From NCBI GenBank assembly GCA_963921935.1, contig OY998175.1:179959262-180023261 (forward strand): 64,000 nt of DNA, written 5' to 3'. The notes beneath the pieces are model-generated. The model worked only from the letters and a program-made list of their open reading frames with translations, was not told where the DNA came from and made no database searches. This DNA comes from Galeruca laticollis. Its lineage: Eukaryota > Arthropoda > Insecta > Coleoptera > Chrysomelidae. Every line of letters starts with the position of its first letter. Position 1 is the stretch's first letter. This document shows positions 1-10,380 of the stretch, piece by piece. A program made the translations under genes and the position numbers.

Positions 1-265
1 ACGTTAGAGTCCCTACAACACTTTAACCTTAACTCTTGTTCATTCGTTACATCCATGACGTAAGAGTCCTTACACCACTCTAACATCAAAACTTATCATT
101 TCATACATTCATGACGTTAGAGTCCTTACACCACTCTAACATCAAAACCTTATCATTTCTTATATTCATGATATTAGAGTCCTTACAACACTCTAACATA
201 AACCCTAAACATTCATTTACACTCATGACGCCAGAGTCCTTACACCACTCTGACACCAACATTAG
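1..265. repeat. 57-bp tandem repeat, about 4.6 copies
   Basis: Five successive units begin at about 1, 58, 114, 171 and 228. Each carries the core TTAGAGTCCTTACA(C/A)CACTCTAAC followed by an AT-rich spacer ending in CATG. Unit length is 56-57 bp and the last unit is partial. The array may continue to the left of the window. ORFs on both strands here only reflect the repeat and are not genes. Confidence 0.9.
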
Positions 266-499
266 GTTATTTTTACAACCCCTATACATTTATATAACTA
301 TATTTACAATTATTCCCTTTCATTCATAATCCTGTATCAGAACCCTATACACTCTCACGCTATCTAACCCTTTCACTAACATCAGCATTCGATGTCTGAG
401 AGCAGCCATCTCCCACCTTTCTTCCATTCTTCCCGCGCCCCCAATATGTTCGAATTTGATTTAATTACCAAATTCTCCTGCGATTTTTATTTTCAACTT

Positions 500-2398
500 C
501 CCCTGTGTGCCTTCATTGACATAGAGGGTGCTTTCGACAATACCTCACATGCCTCCATAACCAGATCATTAGAGGAAAGGAATATCAACGCCTCACTGAT
601 CAGATGGACACAATCAATGCTAAAAAGCAGAATCATTGTGGCGACCCTTGGGGGAGAGACAGTCAAGATGACAGCAGAAAAAGGTTGCCCCCAAGGGGGA
701 GTTTTATCGCCTTTGCTGTGGTCACTGGTTGTCGACGACCTGTTAGTAAAGCTACACGAATCTGGTTTCACGACTCAAGGTTATGCCGATGAACTAGTCG
801 TCACCATTAGGGGCAAACATGACGGAGTAATCTCCGACCGCATGCAATTAGCCCTAAACATGATCAGAAGCTGGTGCGCAAAGGAAGGACTCAACGTCAA
901 TCCTAGCAAAACAGTGCTGGTTCCATTCACCAAGAGGCGAAAGTACGAACTTAAAGCCCCAACTCTGAATGGAACCCAGCTAACATTTTCCAAAGAGGTG
1001 AAATATTTGGGAGTTATAATAGACCATAAACTGACTTGGAACAGCCAAATCAACCACATTCTTTCCAGAGCTACAGCGGCAAGTTGGACATGCCGCAGAG
1101 TCTTTGGTAAGACATGGGGTCTGAAACCAAAAATGATTTATTGGTCATACCAAACGATCATCAAACCCATGGTCACCTACGCCTCACTAGTGTGGTGGCC
1201 AAAAACTCAACAAATTTCGGCACAAGTCAAGCTGCAGAAAGTGCAGCGGCTAGCCTGTCTGGGAATAACAGGGGCAATATTTACGTGCCCTACTGCAGCT
1301 CTGGAGGTAATGTTAAACCTTCCGCCATTGCACCTATGTGTAAAGAAAGAAGCAGCAAACAGTGCCTTCAGACTGAGCCAGACAAAAAGCCTAAAAGCAG
1401 GAAATCTGATCGGACACTTAAAGATTTTGGAACATATTTCCCTAGAAGCCATGTCTAAACCGACAGATTTCATGCCAGTTAGGTACGACTTCGAAATGCA
1501 GTTTGAAGTGGTCATAAACAGCCACCAAACTTGCACAGAGAACGGACCTCAACTGGGAAGGGATGCATCAGTGTGGTACACAGATGGATCTAAGATGGAC
1601 GAAAGGGTTGGAGTGGGCGTTACAGGACCGAATTTCAGGCTCTCAAAACCCCTTGGTAACACCCCAACCATCTTCCAAGCAGAAGTACATGCTATAGAAC
1701 TATGTGCCCAGGAATGCCTTGAAAGAGGCACTCGAAGGTAAAAAATCTATATACTGTCAGATAGCCAAGCAGCGCTAAAAGCTCTGAGGTCTTATACCTG
1801 TGAGTCTAAGCTAACTTGGGACTGTAAACAATCCCTGAGACAACTGGCAGCAAACAATCAGGTCACCCTGATGTGGGTGCCAGGTCACAGAGGAATTAAA
1901 GGCAACGAAGAAGCAGATTGCCTTGCCAAAGAAGGGGCAAATACACAATTTCCCGGCCCAGAACCCTTCTGTGGACTCTCCAAAGCCCACTTAAAAGAGG
2001 AGTTCTGACGCTGGGAAACCGATGAAATGAAATCTCACTGGAATAAAGTGCCAGGACAAAGACAAGCGAAAAGACTAGTGTGCCTATCGCCTAAGAAAGC
2101 TAAACAGCTTCTCGAGTTGGACAAGAAAGACTTGAAGATGGTAACGGGACTCCTCACTGGACACTGCCCTATGGGGTATCACCTCAAAAAGATGGGCAAA
2201 TCAGAGAGTGACAGTTGCCGCTACTGCGAGAACTTCGCGGAAACTGCAGAACATTTGCTTTGCGAATGCCCAGCGCTTTTCTGCAAGAGGCTTAAGTTCC
2301 TGGAAGGGGCCTTTTTAACGCCCTCCGACATCAGGAACTTAGCTCCCAGGAAACTGATAAACTTCACAAGAAGTTTCGGAATCCCGGGCCTCGAATAG
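500..2398 (+). pseudogene. LINE reverse transcriptase - RNase H pseudogene
   Basis: The RT part shows motif A (FIDIEGAFD), motif B (PQGGVLSPLLW) and the catalytic box at 782-793, which reads Y-A-D-E rather than Y-A-D-D. It continues into an RNase H domain: YTDGS near 1576, an active-site E in FQAEVHAIE, SDSQAALKAL, then GHRGIKGNEEAD. A C-terminal zinc knuckle (CRYCEN...HLLCEC) lies near 2215-2270. Two in-frame stops, TAA at 1739-1741 and TGA at 2006-2008, split an otherwise continuous frame. The altered catalytic Asp and the two stops mean it is inactive. Clade placement (I/R1/LOA-like) is inferred from motif style only. Confidence 0.85.
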
Positions 2399-2497
2399 AT
2401 CAAGGGTCACGCACAAAAGGACTTATAGGTCGAAGTGCTTGTGAGGCTGTACAGCCTGTACGACCCCTCTACAATCTAATCTAAATCTAATCTAATC
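500..2497 (+). mobile_element. 5'-truncated non-LTR retrotransposon with (TAATC)n tail
   Basis: LINE-like homology starts abruptly near 500, inside the reverse transcriptase just before the FIDIEGAFD motif. The endonuclease and ORF1 are absent, as expected for a 5'-truncated insertion. The 3' end is a short run of TAATC-type repeats at about 2470-2497, a tail seen in some I/R1/Jockey-group elements. Sequence upstream of 500 (from 392) is open in frame but shows no LINE similarity, so the Met at 392 is probably fortuitous. No TSD was identified. Confidence 0.8.
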
Positions 2498-3960
2498 CCC
2501 TGTATAACACAATTCAAATATTATGCTCAAGGCATATAACCTTTTCAGGCAACAAAAATCATCCTAACTGCAAATTTTCACTCGTTGTACCGTTATGTTT
2601 CAAATTCTATTATTTTTCTCCTTCCTCGTAACCACGTTAACTATAAATATGTCAACTACATTACATTTTGTCTCATCATATTTAACTGTCGTACATAATG
2701 ATACTCATGTTATAAGAGCACTCGGCATTTGGTCCTGGTAAAAAACATGTGTAATTAATCATTAAACATTCATTACTCCAGCAGATTATGTGCTAAATAA
2801 TCAAAATGTAACGCGTATGAACAAGTGAATTTCTTAATTGTCTACGCAAAAGAAAAAGTTATAAATTCCTGCAATATAGCAACATGAAAGTGAAATAAGT
2901 GTTTAATTTCTTCGAGAAAACATTTAATCAAATATCCTACAACAGTGAATACAATATACGGTCCTTCGAGGAAAACATTTAACAATAAAAAACTTACCGT
3001 ATTTTTGGTAGTATGAAATGAATGGATCCTAATTTACATGTCCGTCTAAAATATATACAGAAATATAAAGAAATAAAAAAAGACAGCTTCAATCACACAG
3101 AAACAATATTTAAACAGGGCTGAACGCAAAGTAGATCATTTATTTGAAACTTTCAAATTAATAAGGAATTAAGTATGAATATGTAGATATAACTTTACCT
3201 TTATTTTAAAAACATTATAAGTAGATATCGTTCTTGTGCCACCCTATACATCGTATGATTTGGTATTACATCATTGATTGGGGTGTACTTGCGTCACTAA
3301 TTTTTACCTCGTCAATATTTTGGACTGATATCAGTACTCTTTGTACAGCTTTTAAATTCTATTTTCATATACTTAAGAAAAGTAATATAGATTTTTTCAA
3401 TAATTTGTTAGAGGTGTGCAATATTTAAGGAAAATTTCTTTCATAAAAAAAATTTGATCTGGGGTCAATAACCATATAAATTGCATAAAAACTTGAAAAA
3501 ATGAAAATAAATCAAATGGTGGACTTATTTTGGCTATAACTCTACAAGGGTATACCAAATTTAGTTTTTTTTATCTGAGGTCAAAAACCGTATAAATTGG
3601 AAAAAACTTAACATGCCCATCTTTTCGAAATTCTAGATGGCCATTAGGACCTCTAAAGAATTTTTTCAGGGATCGTGGTGGAGGTGTTCATAAGAACTTT
3701 TCGAGCTCTATCATCCTGCAAAGTTTCATCGAAATCGTTAGAACCGTTACAAAGTTGCCACAAATATATATACCGACAAACTACCTAAAACGAGGTACCT
3801 GTATCTCAGCTTTGATATTGAGCATTAAATTTTCATAAGTGAATAAAATGCGTCTAAAACATACTGTTACGAAATTTTGGCGAATGTGCAACATTTGTCG
3901 GAAGAACATTTTTTGGTTGTTTTTATTGGCAACCGAATTCTAAAAACCTATTTTTCTGAA
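2498..3960. other. AT-rich interval without recognised genes
   Basis: No convincing coding sequence was seen. A 64-codon ORF at 3234-3428 has no recognisable motif. From about 3430 to 3780 the sequence resembles TE untranslated sequence: 'GGTCAATAACC-ATATAAATTG' and 'GGTCAAAAACCGTATAAATTG' recur about 120 bp apart, followed by a TTTCATCGAAATCGTTAGAACCGTT-type phrase common in insect repeats. I cannot assign a family. Confidence 0.4.
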
Positions 3961-3964
3961 AAGG

Positions 3965-4191
3965 GATTTTGGTATATAAGGCGAGTACCTGCTGCCAATC
4001 AGTTCAGTTTAAGTTTAATTTAGTAGTGCGCGGATAGTGAACACAAATTACTAATTAGTGAATAGTGTCTTTTAAATATAAATTAATAGTGAAGCTTATA
4101 AATAAATTAAGTGCAAGTAAATATACCGAGTGTATAAATTTATCCCACCCATCAGGATAAACTGTTTAACTAAATAAGAAAAACATTACAT
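3965..4191 (+). mobile_element. gypsy-type LTR (3' part), copy A
   Basis: A TATA box (GGTATATAAGG, 3971-3981) is followed by a transcript-like AT-rich leader ending in AATAAGAAAAACATTACA at about 4191. The segment from about 4065 is repeated at 5190-5317, so the two act as flanking LTRs. Just after the end lies a primer-binding-site-like stretch (GTCGGAAGTGGGAT), which then fuses directly to RNase H coding sequence. The 5' boundary of the LTR is not resolved. Confidence 0.6.
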
Positions 4192-4205
4192 TTGTGTCGG
4201 AAGTG

Positions 4206-4980
4206 GGATATTTCAGTGAAGTCTTCTCCAAACCAGTACGAAACTACTGCGTCACGAGAAGAGAACTTTTGGCGGTCGTGAAGTATGTGGAACACTTTTA
4301 CCAGTATCTCTATGGAAGGAAATTCTTAATACGGACTGATCACGTAGCAGTCAAGTGGTTGATGCAGTTCAAGAATCCCAAGATCCAGATCGCTAGATGG
4401 ATAGAACTACTTCAAGAGTTCGATTTCAGCATCGACAATCGAGCTAGAGTGTGAGTCAGCGAAATACCGACTCCCTATCTAAGGAAGCTGCAGTTTCCAG
4501 AACTACAGTAGTCAATGAAAAATGATCACCCACCAGGATCAGAGAGGATCAGGAGAATGATCATCACCTAAAAATTATCCGGCAATGGACGGAAGAAAAT
4601 CGGTGACCTACCTGGCAAGAAGTGTCAATATTTTCACCGTTTCTTAGGGCATATTGTACTCTGTGGGAAAACCCTTCAGTGAGTTCGTGAAAGGTTTTAT
4701 TGAATGAACAATTCCGACGATGTGAAGGAGGGGTGTAAGAAATGTACGACATGTGCTACGAATAATGGACCACATTGTAAGAGAAAGGTACCCATGAAAC
4801 AATATAATGTTGGAAGCCCTTTTGAAAGGATTGCTGTAGATATCGCTGGACCAATTGCGACGATAGAAAATGGTGGTAAATACATTCTGGTTGTAATGGA
4901 TTATTTCACAAAGTGTGAGGAAGTTTACGCGATCCCGAATCAAGAGGCCACAACTGTCGCGGATGTATTTGTGAAATAGT
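4206..4980 (+). pseudogene. gypsy Pol remnant: RNase H and integrase start
   Basis: Residues encoded at 4206-4454 match the RNase H region of Ty3/gypsy Pol (NYCVTRRELLAVV, FLIRTDHVAVKWL, ARWIELLQEF). After a degraded stretch, 4704-4979 encodes the integrase zinc-binding Cys pair (CKKCTTC) and the start of the catalytic core (FERIAVDIAGP, VVMDYFTK). Gag, protease and RT are missing: the primer-site region runs almost straight into RNase H, so a large internal deletion has occurred. The frame is broken several times. This is a dead copy. Confidence 0.85.
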
Positions 4981-5189
4981 TCATGAGCCGATATGGAGTG
5001 TCCTTGGAGGTCTACATCGATTAGGGAAGAAATTTCGAGAGCTAGGTATTACAGGAAATTTGTGACAAGCTGGGTATGAAGAAGACTACGATGACAGCGT
5101 TGCATCAACAGTCATATGGAATGGTCGACAGAATGAACAGGACCATTGGAAAATACTTGTCCAAAGTAGTTTCCATCCACCAGAGAGAG
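4981..5189 (+). pseudogene. gypsy integrase core, degraded continuation
   Basis: Reading on past the stop near 4977 gives integrase-core-like text with two further stops: SRYGVSLEVYID, then LQEICDKLGMKKT and MVDRMNRTIGKYL. In gypsy elements this region holds the second catalytic Asp and the Glu of the DDE triad. The expected D region is followed by stops and substitutions, so no activity is possible. It joins directly to the 3' LTR copy at about 5190. Confidence 0.7.
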
Positions 5190-5317
5190 TGTATTTTAAA
5201 TATAAATTAGTAGCGAACCGTATAAATAAATTAAGTGTAAGTAAACATAATGTGTGAATAAATTTATCCCGCCCATCAGAATGAACTATTTTAATTAAAT
5301 AAGAAAAACTTAATACA
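5190..5317 (+). mobile_element. gypsy-type LTR end, copy B
   Basis: Near-repeat of 4065-4191: TTTTAAATATAAATTAGTAG, AATAAATTAAGTGTAAGTAAA, TTTATCCCGCCCATCAG and AAATAAGAAAAAC. It has the same orientation as copy A, as expected for the 3' LTR of the same element. Only the distal part of the LTR is present after the integrase remnant. Confidence 0.65.
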
Positions 5318-5849
5318 AGGCCAAAATTTCATGCGATATCATCAAAAACTGATTTTATTTCACTCTGACAACGGCTATTACCTCAAAAATCATTTTAACG
5401 TGAATACTTTTATGAATGATAACAAATAAATTAATTAATTTTGAGTGTTTTGTGGGTTCTTATATGACTTATAAAACAATAAAGTTTTATAGACCACATA
5501 CATTAATGGAAGGCAAGCAGTTGAATTATGACATTATAATTTAGTGATTGTGAATAAACAGTTAAAAATACCAATGTCCTCACATCTTGATAAAACCTTT
5601 CCCCGTTGTCATCGCTTATATAGCATTCAAAATGACGAAACCGGGAGAAAAAAGTGAATTTTTAATGACGGTAGATAACCAACGAATTCAAAAGTTTTTA
5701 ACTGTTTGTTCAACCATACCATGGCCTAAAAATGGTCCACAATGAGTTTCTGCATTAGACATGCAGACAAATTTGTATCACCGTTCACATCAGCTTCATA
5801 CAAAAATTATTCAGATTTTATTGAGAAATGAATATTATGGGCCCCTAAA
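5318..5849. other. AT-rich interval, nothing assigned
   Basis: No ORF with recognisable motifs and no clear repeat boundary. It lies between the deleted gypsy copy and a related LTR and may include decayed parts of either. Confidence 0.3.
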
Positions 5850-6207
5850 AAATTATTGCCCGATAAATCAAAGATGTCCCATCTATAGCTGGGCCGATGG
5901 AGCATTTTCTATTATTAGTAAAAAAGGCACTAATATATAAGGGACCGACCCGGGAGAGTCAGTTTAGTTGATAAAGTGATCTCGAGGAATAAACAAGAAT
6001 ACACCGAAATAGCGAACAGTAAAGTGTTGATATAAATTAATTATTAAGTTTGTGTGCATATAAATTAAATTTAAGTGATTAGTTAAGTATATATAAATTA
6101 AGTGTTAGTGAGTAGCTTAGCGTTTAAATAAATTAGTAAATAGCCATACCGTGTGTTTAAAATTTATTCCACCCGTTTACTGATTAATAAATAAGAAAAA
6201 CATTACA
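5850..6207 (+). mobile_element. Related gypsy-type LTR, copy C (solo or truncated)
   Basis: It has the same architecture as copies A and B: TATA (AATATATAAGGG, about 5932-5943), AGTCAGTTTAGT, repeated TATAAATTAA stretches, TTTATTCCACCCGTTTACTG, and the identical terminal AATAAGAAAAACATTACA ending at about 6207. No internal coding sequence follows. It abuts a minus-strand PLE remnant at its right edge. The left boundary (about 5831-5850) is uncertain: a GAATAT at 5828-5833 could be the partner of AATAT at the right edge. Confidence 0.55.
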
Positions 6208-6335
6208 ATATTCTACGCCATTCTTGCGTATATAAACCATTTCTAAGAATGTATTGGAATCTGTTTCAAGAATTTTGGTAATATTATAATTTTCATAATA
6301 CTGCTTTATTTTTTATCGTATTGATGTGGTACCTC
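6206..6335 (-). pseudogene. PLE GIY-YIG endonuclease C-terminal fragment
   Basis: Read on the minus strand the stretch encodes TKILETDSN...FLEMVYIRKNG. This matches in style the C-terminal tail of the Penelope-type GIY-YIG ORF also found at 13338-13425 (TKILETESN). It is immediately to the right of LTR copy C, which suggests that LTR inserted into, or broke, this PLE fragment. Too short to define the element. Confidence 0.55.
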
Positions 6336-6735
6336 AGGTACCATAGCACCCATTGTACTGGCTTTGGTGAGCTGAAAATCAGTAGGATTCATCTGTGAGA
6401 TGCCCTAAACAATACTCAATTATAAAATTGGTGAATTTATGCACTACGGAGACTGTATCGTACACCAAGACATAATTACATCAAGTGGCCGACGGCAATG
6501 ACGACGACGACACGCAGGATTTTTTTCTGAAAACACTTTTTTCGTGTTTTTCTTGTAGAAAAATGTAAAAGTAATTCACAAAAAAGTCGAAAATTCTAAC
6601 TTTTTTTGAGATAGAGTGGGCGGAAAAGTAATATGACATTTTAGAAACATAGGAATCAACTTATATTATAGTAAATAATGGATTAGAATAAACTGATAAT
6701 GAACCTACCAATAATATTAGTACAAGCTTCTACTG

Positions 6736-6963
6736 ACATTATTATACTGATATTGCAATACCACCTAACTTTTTATCAGTTCATCAATTGAATGATATTC
6801 CAGAGAAAACTCCAAATGCAATAATTGAAATTGTCGAAAACAATGAAAATTTGAGGAGCCGCTCAATATGCGAAGAAGGTGATTTATGTTTACTTTATAG
6901 GGATCGAGACGGAACTATAGAGGCAGCACTTATGCCGAAAGTAGAGCACCCTGGTGTTAAATA
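6736..6963 (+). pseudogene. Coding-like fragment, unknown (possible upstream part of the KRBA2-like ORF)
   Basis: An open stretch of about 75 codons without an ATG reads IPPNFLSVHQLNDIPEK, then VENNENLRSR, GDLCLLYRDRDG and MPKVEHPG before TAA at about 6963. The composition looks protein-like, unlike the surrounding AT-rich DNA. I do not recognise a family. It is 750 bp upstream of, and on the same strand as, a KRBA2-like fragment, so it may be an earlier portion of the same ancestral ORF; this is inference. Confidence 0.35.
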
Positions 6964-6970
6964 AGAAGAA

Positions 6971-7727
6971 CATTGTGATGTAAACAGTATAATAAACAGC
7001 CTACAAAATGCAAAAAATGAATAGATCTTTTCATTTTCTTTGCCAGGAAAAATTGTTGGTATGTAAGATGGGTGTAGGGGTTTATCTGATTTTTGCTTAT
7101 TGACAAAATGAGCACAGCAAATTCTAGTATTTTTATTTGGTTCTCAATACTCCCGGTGTTTTCTGAAAGGTAATTAAAAAACTTGAAGTGATTCGTTTTG
7201 TACAAATGTTTACTTTCTTCCCCTTAATAGTATTTAATTATTTGAACTTATTATATAATATTAAAGTCAGCAAACACATAACTAGTTTTTTATTTTATAT
7301 AATCAATGAAATCGTACAGAAAACAACATTTTATTCTCTCGATAATAATCTTTTATCTATGTAAAAAGAAAGTTTAGAACTTTTCTAATAGCTGCCAATT
7401 GTAGGATCATACTGATTATACACAAAATAATAGTTAACAAAATGTTTTAATTAGAACATTTTAATTACATATGGGTTTTTACTGCATTTATTCATTTTTG
7501 ACGTTTCAAGATTATCCAGGCAGTATTCAATGAATTTTCGGAGAAACTATAAAATTTCAACTGCGTAGTATTTTTATACAGCATATTTGAACAGCCATGA
7601 ATACAGAAAGATACTTTTGATGACGACATCACAAACGTTTAATATCAGTTTTAAAAAATGAACATTTAAAAATGCTGAGTATACAAAACTACTAATACTA
7701 CTAATAGTGTTTACATCACATTGTTTG
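6971..7727. mobile_element. Possible short-TIR insertion (MITE-like)
   Basis: ATTGTGATGTAAACAGTAT at about 6971 is mirrored by the reverse complement of TAGTGTTTACATCACA at about 7706-7721. The roughly 750 bp between them are AT-rich with no supported gene. The inverted ends lie between two coding-like fragments, consistent with a non-autonomous insertion. No TSD was verified. Confidence 0.35.
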
Positions 7728-8221
7728 TGTGTTTTTCACGGCAGATGGCATAAATGTCATCTTTCTCGGTCCCTATACTAACAGACAAAATACAGAAAAT
7801 ATAAGAAATGAGCGCCGCGAAGATCAAGAAAGGCAAGCTGAAAACATAATACAAGCTACAGGTTACTTCTAAAAAATTCAAGCCTGGAGATGTTGGCATG
7901 ACAGTATGTGTACCAATTCCAGACGTCGATAGAAGCTGTTCTGGTCACAGAAATATTCTGGCGATAATCATGAGTATTAAAGACAATGATTATCGACTTG
8001 ACACTGTTCATGGAGTGCTGAAACAATTATTTTGACGAAATCAATTTGCCAAGCAAATTTTTATCTCTGTTGACACTGAAATAAGTATTAAAAGTGCTGT
8101 GGAAAAACTTTCAGTCTCATGTACAACACAAGGGTACGTGCATGAACAAAAACTGAAAATGTATATGGGGTACACGTGTAACACGAAATGTCACAACAGG
8201 GAATCAATCTGCAATAAATAA
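7728..8221 (+). pseudogene. KRBA2-like / Ginger-type integrase-derived protein, C-terminal fragment
   Basis: A coding-like frame reads ENIRNERREDQERQAENII, then GYF and, after a small frameshift, FKPGDVGMTVCVPIPDVDR, LAIIMSIKDNDYRLDT, HGVLKQLF, a TGA stop and RNQFAKQIF, ending VSCTTQGYVHEQKLKM...CNTKCHN at the TAA at 8219-8221. The order (Gln/Arg-rich segment, VPIPDVDRG-like motif, 'HGxLKQLYSRNQF'-like motif, Cys-rich tail) is the C-terminal part of KRAB-A-domain-containing-2-like proteins, which derive from Ginger/gypsy-type integrases and occur as multicopy genes in insects. Frameshifts and stops make this copy non-functional. Confidence 0.6.
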
Positions 8222-8569
8222 TTACCCTCTCGTTATTTATGTCCGACATATACCCAAGAACATTCCTTACTATTAAAATATATAAGTATGTTGTACTTAT
8301 TTGAAAATATATAATTTTTTTATTAATAAAAAATTTGAATCAAAAGTTTGCATTTTATTCATCTAGAATTCATCAAGTAAGAAATGCATTGAACATTAAG
8401 CTTTAGCTATTTTGTATTACTAGATATTATTTATATGATAATTATTTTTATATTAGCCAGATTGCCTTGGATAGTTTATAAACTAACTAGCTATTTTGAT
8501 TTTTTCAATCATTTCAAGTAAATTAGCCAGGACTATTAGTTAGTTCGCAAAATAGCTGCTATTTTAATG
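8222..8569. other. AT-rich spacer
   Basis: No gene or recognisable element was seen. The A+T content is very high. Confidence 0.35.
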
Positions 8570-9247
8570 GATACTAGAGGACCCGTGCTGCTCCGCAGCC
8601 TTAGAGACTATGTATGAGAGGGTGTTATTATTACATAAAATCATTTCATAGTACTTCCTTCCAGACAATATTAGCTGTGCGTCGGCAGCAGTGTTTGGAA
8701 AAAATTGAGAGTAAAATTGATTATGCAAACAGAACTTTCCTCAAACTCAACGAATTTAAACAGTTAATAGCTCATAATTAAGGGTTTGATCTACTGAGTG
8801 TTCTTAGACTTGTGTCAACAGCTTACGTTAGTGAGAACTCTAGTTATAGAGGTTTGAATGAAGGAAAATCTTGAAAAAATTGAATGTAAAGTTGATTGTG
8901 CACGCATAACTGTCCTCAATCTCAACGAATTTAAGCAGTTAATAGCTTAAGAGAAAGAGCTTGATCCACTGAGTGTTCTGAGAGTGAAACGATCAAGATC
9001 CATTAATTAGAAGAGGAGCTATGAGAAGTCGAATTGCTTGAGTGAATGTGTGTCCCATAAGAAATATACAGGGAAGAATCGCGTTTGAGTATAACTTGAG
9101 TAAAGTGGGAGTTGAGTAAATTTCAAAGATTGGTGACATATATGTGTCTAAATACCTTTCATTTTTAAAAACATGAAGGAAATCGGCCGGAGAGAACGGC
9201 CAGACGGACTGACTTCAGTTTTCATAATTATTTTTAATATATAAGAT
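8570..9247 (+). repeat. Interspersed repeat with internal ~105-bp duplication
   Basis: The unit starts at ATACTAGAGGACCCGTGCTG and ends at ...GACGGACTGACTTCAG...TTTTTAATATATAAGA, a 3'-end style seen in some RTE-type non-LTR repeats and SINEs. Inside, 8699-8803 and 8873-8979 are about 75-80% identical direct copies sharing CTCAACGAATTTAA(A/G)CAGTTAATAGCT and CTACTGAGTGTTCT-like blocks. No catalytic domain was found. The family assignment is tentative. Confidence 0.5.
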
Positions 9248-9267
9248 TGCGTTTGTTAATTTGAGAT

Positions 9268-10155
9268 ATGAACGACAACAACAGACGCCTTACTAGACAG
9301 TTGACAAATTCTGAGGCACACACGGCTGTCAACTGGTAACAGACCGAATTGCGAAGATTTTAAATATTACCCCATCGTCAGTAAGTAGAGTGTTAAATAG
9401 ATATAGGCAGACTGAGGAATTCTCAAGACAAGCCCGTCCTAAGGCCACAACTGCAGCCCAGGATCGATTTTTGAGGTTGCAAACTTTAAGATACCGTACA
9501 ACTTCAGCTAGGAATTTACAAAATGCGCTAAGAACTCACCAGGTTAGGATCAGTGATTAAATGGTTAGAATCAGATTGGGGGAATATGATTAAGCCCAAG
9601 ACGAGCAGCAACGGGACCACGACTCACCAGGCAACATCGCGTACACAAATTTACCTTCGCCAGATAACACGTGAACTGGAGAGCAGCTGATTGGGGCACG
9701 GTCTTGTTCCAGATTTACTCTCAACAAATTATCGGATCCCGATTACCAGGAACCCGATTTGTATAAGGCCACATTCGTCAGTTGAAGGCATTATGGTTTG
9801 GGGGAAAATACACTTTCCAGGACGCACCGACCTCTATATTGTACAACACGGTACTTTGAATGGTGATAGATACATTAGTGATATGTGATTCCTTTTGCCC
9901 CATTTGTAGGCGATAATTTCATATTAATGCATGATAATGTCCGTCCATATACAGCACGCGTTGTGACGGGGTTCTTGCGGGACACCCAACTCAACCTAAA
10001 TCCAATTGAACACAAGTGGACAACTTTTAAATAATTGTCTCTTATAGAGGAATGGAATAGAATTTCCGAACAGTTTGTTCAAAAGTTAATTTTAAGTTTG
10101 GGGAGGCGCTGCAGGGCAGTTATAACGGCTAGAGGGAGTGATACTCGATATAAAT
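9268..10155 (+). pseudogene. Tc1-like transposase pseudogene
   Basis: The ATG at 9268 begins a decayed transposase. A helix-turn-helix region is readable at about 9340-9540 (RIAKILNITPSSVSRVLNRY, FSRQARPKATT, RTTSARNLQNALRT). The catalytic region includes GIMVWGKIHF, YIVQHGTLNGDRYISD, then FILMHDN-RPHTARVV in another frame, and LNLNPIEHKW near 9990-10020, the equivalents of the second Asp and the Glu of the DDE triad. The C-terminal RRCRAVITARGSDTRY matches the Tc1 family ending. Many frameshifts and stops are present. Confidence 0.75.
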
Positions 10156-10198
10156 TTATGTTTTGTGGTATGTATAAAATTCGTTATGACCGGACAGT

Positions 10199-10380
10199 TA
10201 CAGTTGAATTATTGGATCTTTACCCGTGCGTCATTAATATCTGATAACATAATCGACAAATGTCAAATTATTTTGTTCTGTTTTTCACTATTAGTAGAAA
10301 GATATGCTACTTAATAATTATGTCGATTATGTTATCAAATATTAATGACGCACGGGTAAAGATCCAATAATTCAACTGTA
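10199..10380. repeat. Near-perfect long hairpin: 60-bp arms, 62-bp loop
   Basis: Arm 10199-10258 is the reverse complement of 10321-10380 with one mismatch (C/T in the ATATCTGATAAC segment). It begins TACAGTTGAATTATTGG and the loop is AT-rich (AAATGTCAAATTATTTTG...). It lies just downstream of the Tc1-like pseudogene and could be a small MITE or a terminal duplication. Confidence 0.9.

Noticed and set aside
101..329. ORFs on both strands in the 57-bp tandem repeat
   Set aside because: They arise from the repeat being free of stops in some frames; no protein family and periodic peptide text.
392..499. N-terminal part of the first LINE ORF
   Set aside because: In frame but without LINE similarity; the RT homology begins abruptly near 500, so the upstream codons are probably flanking DNA.
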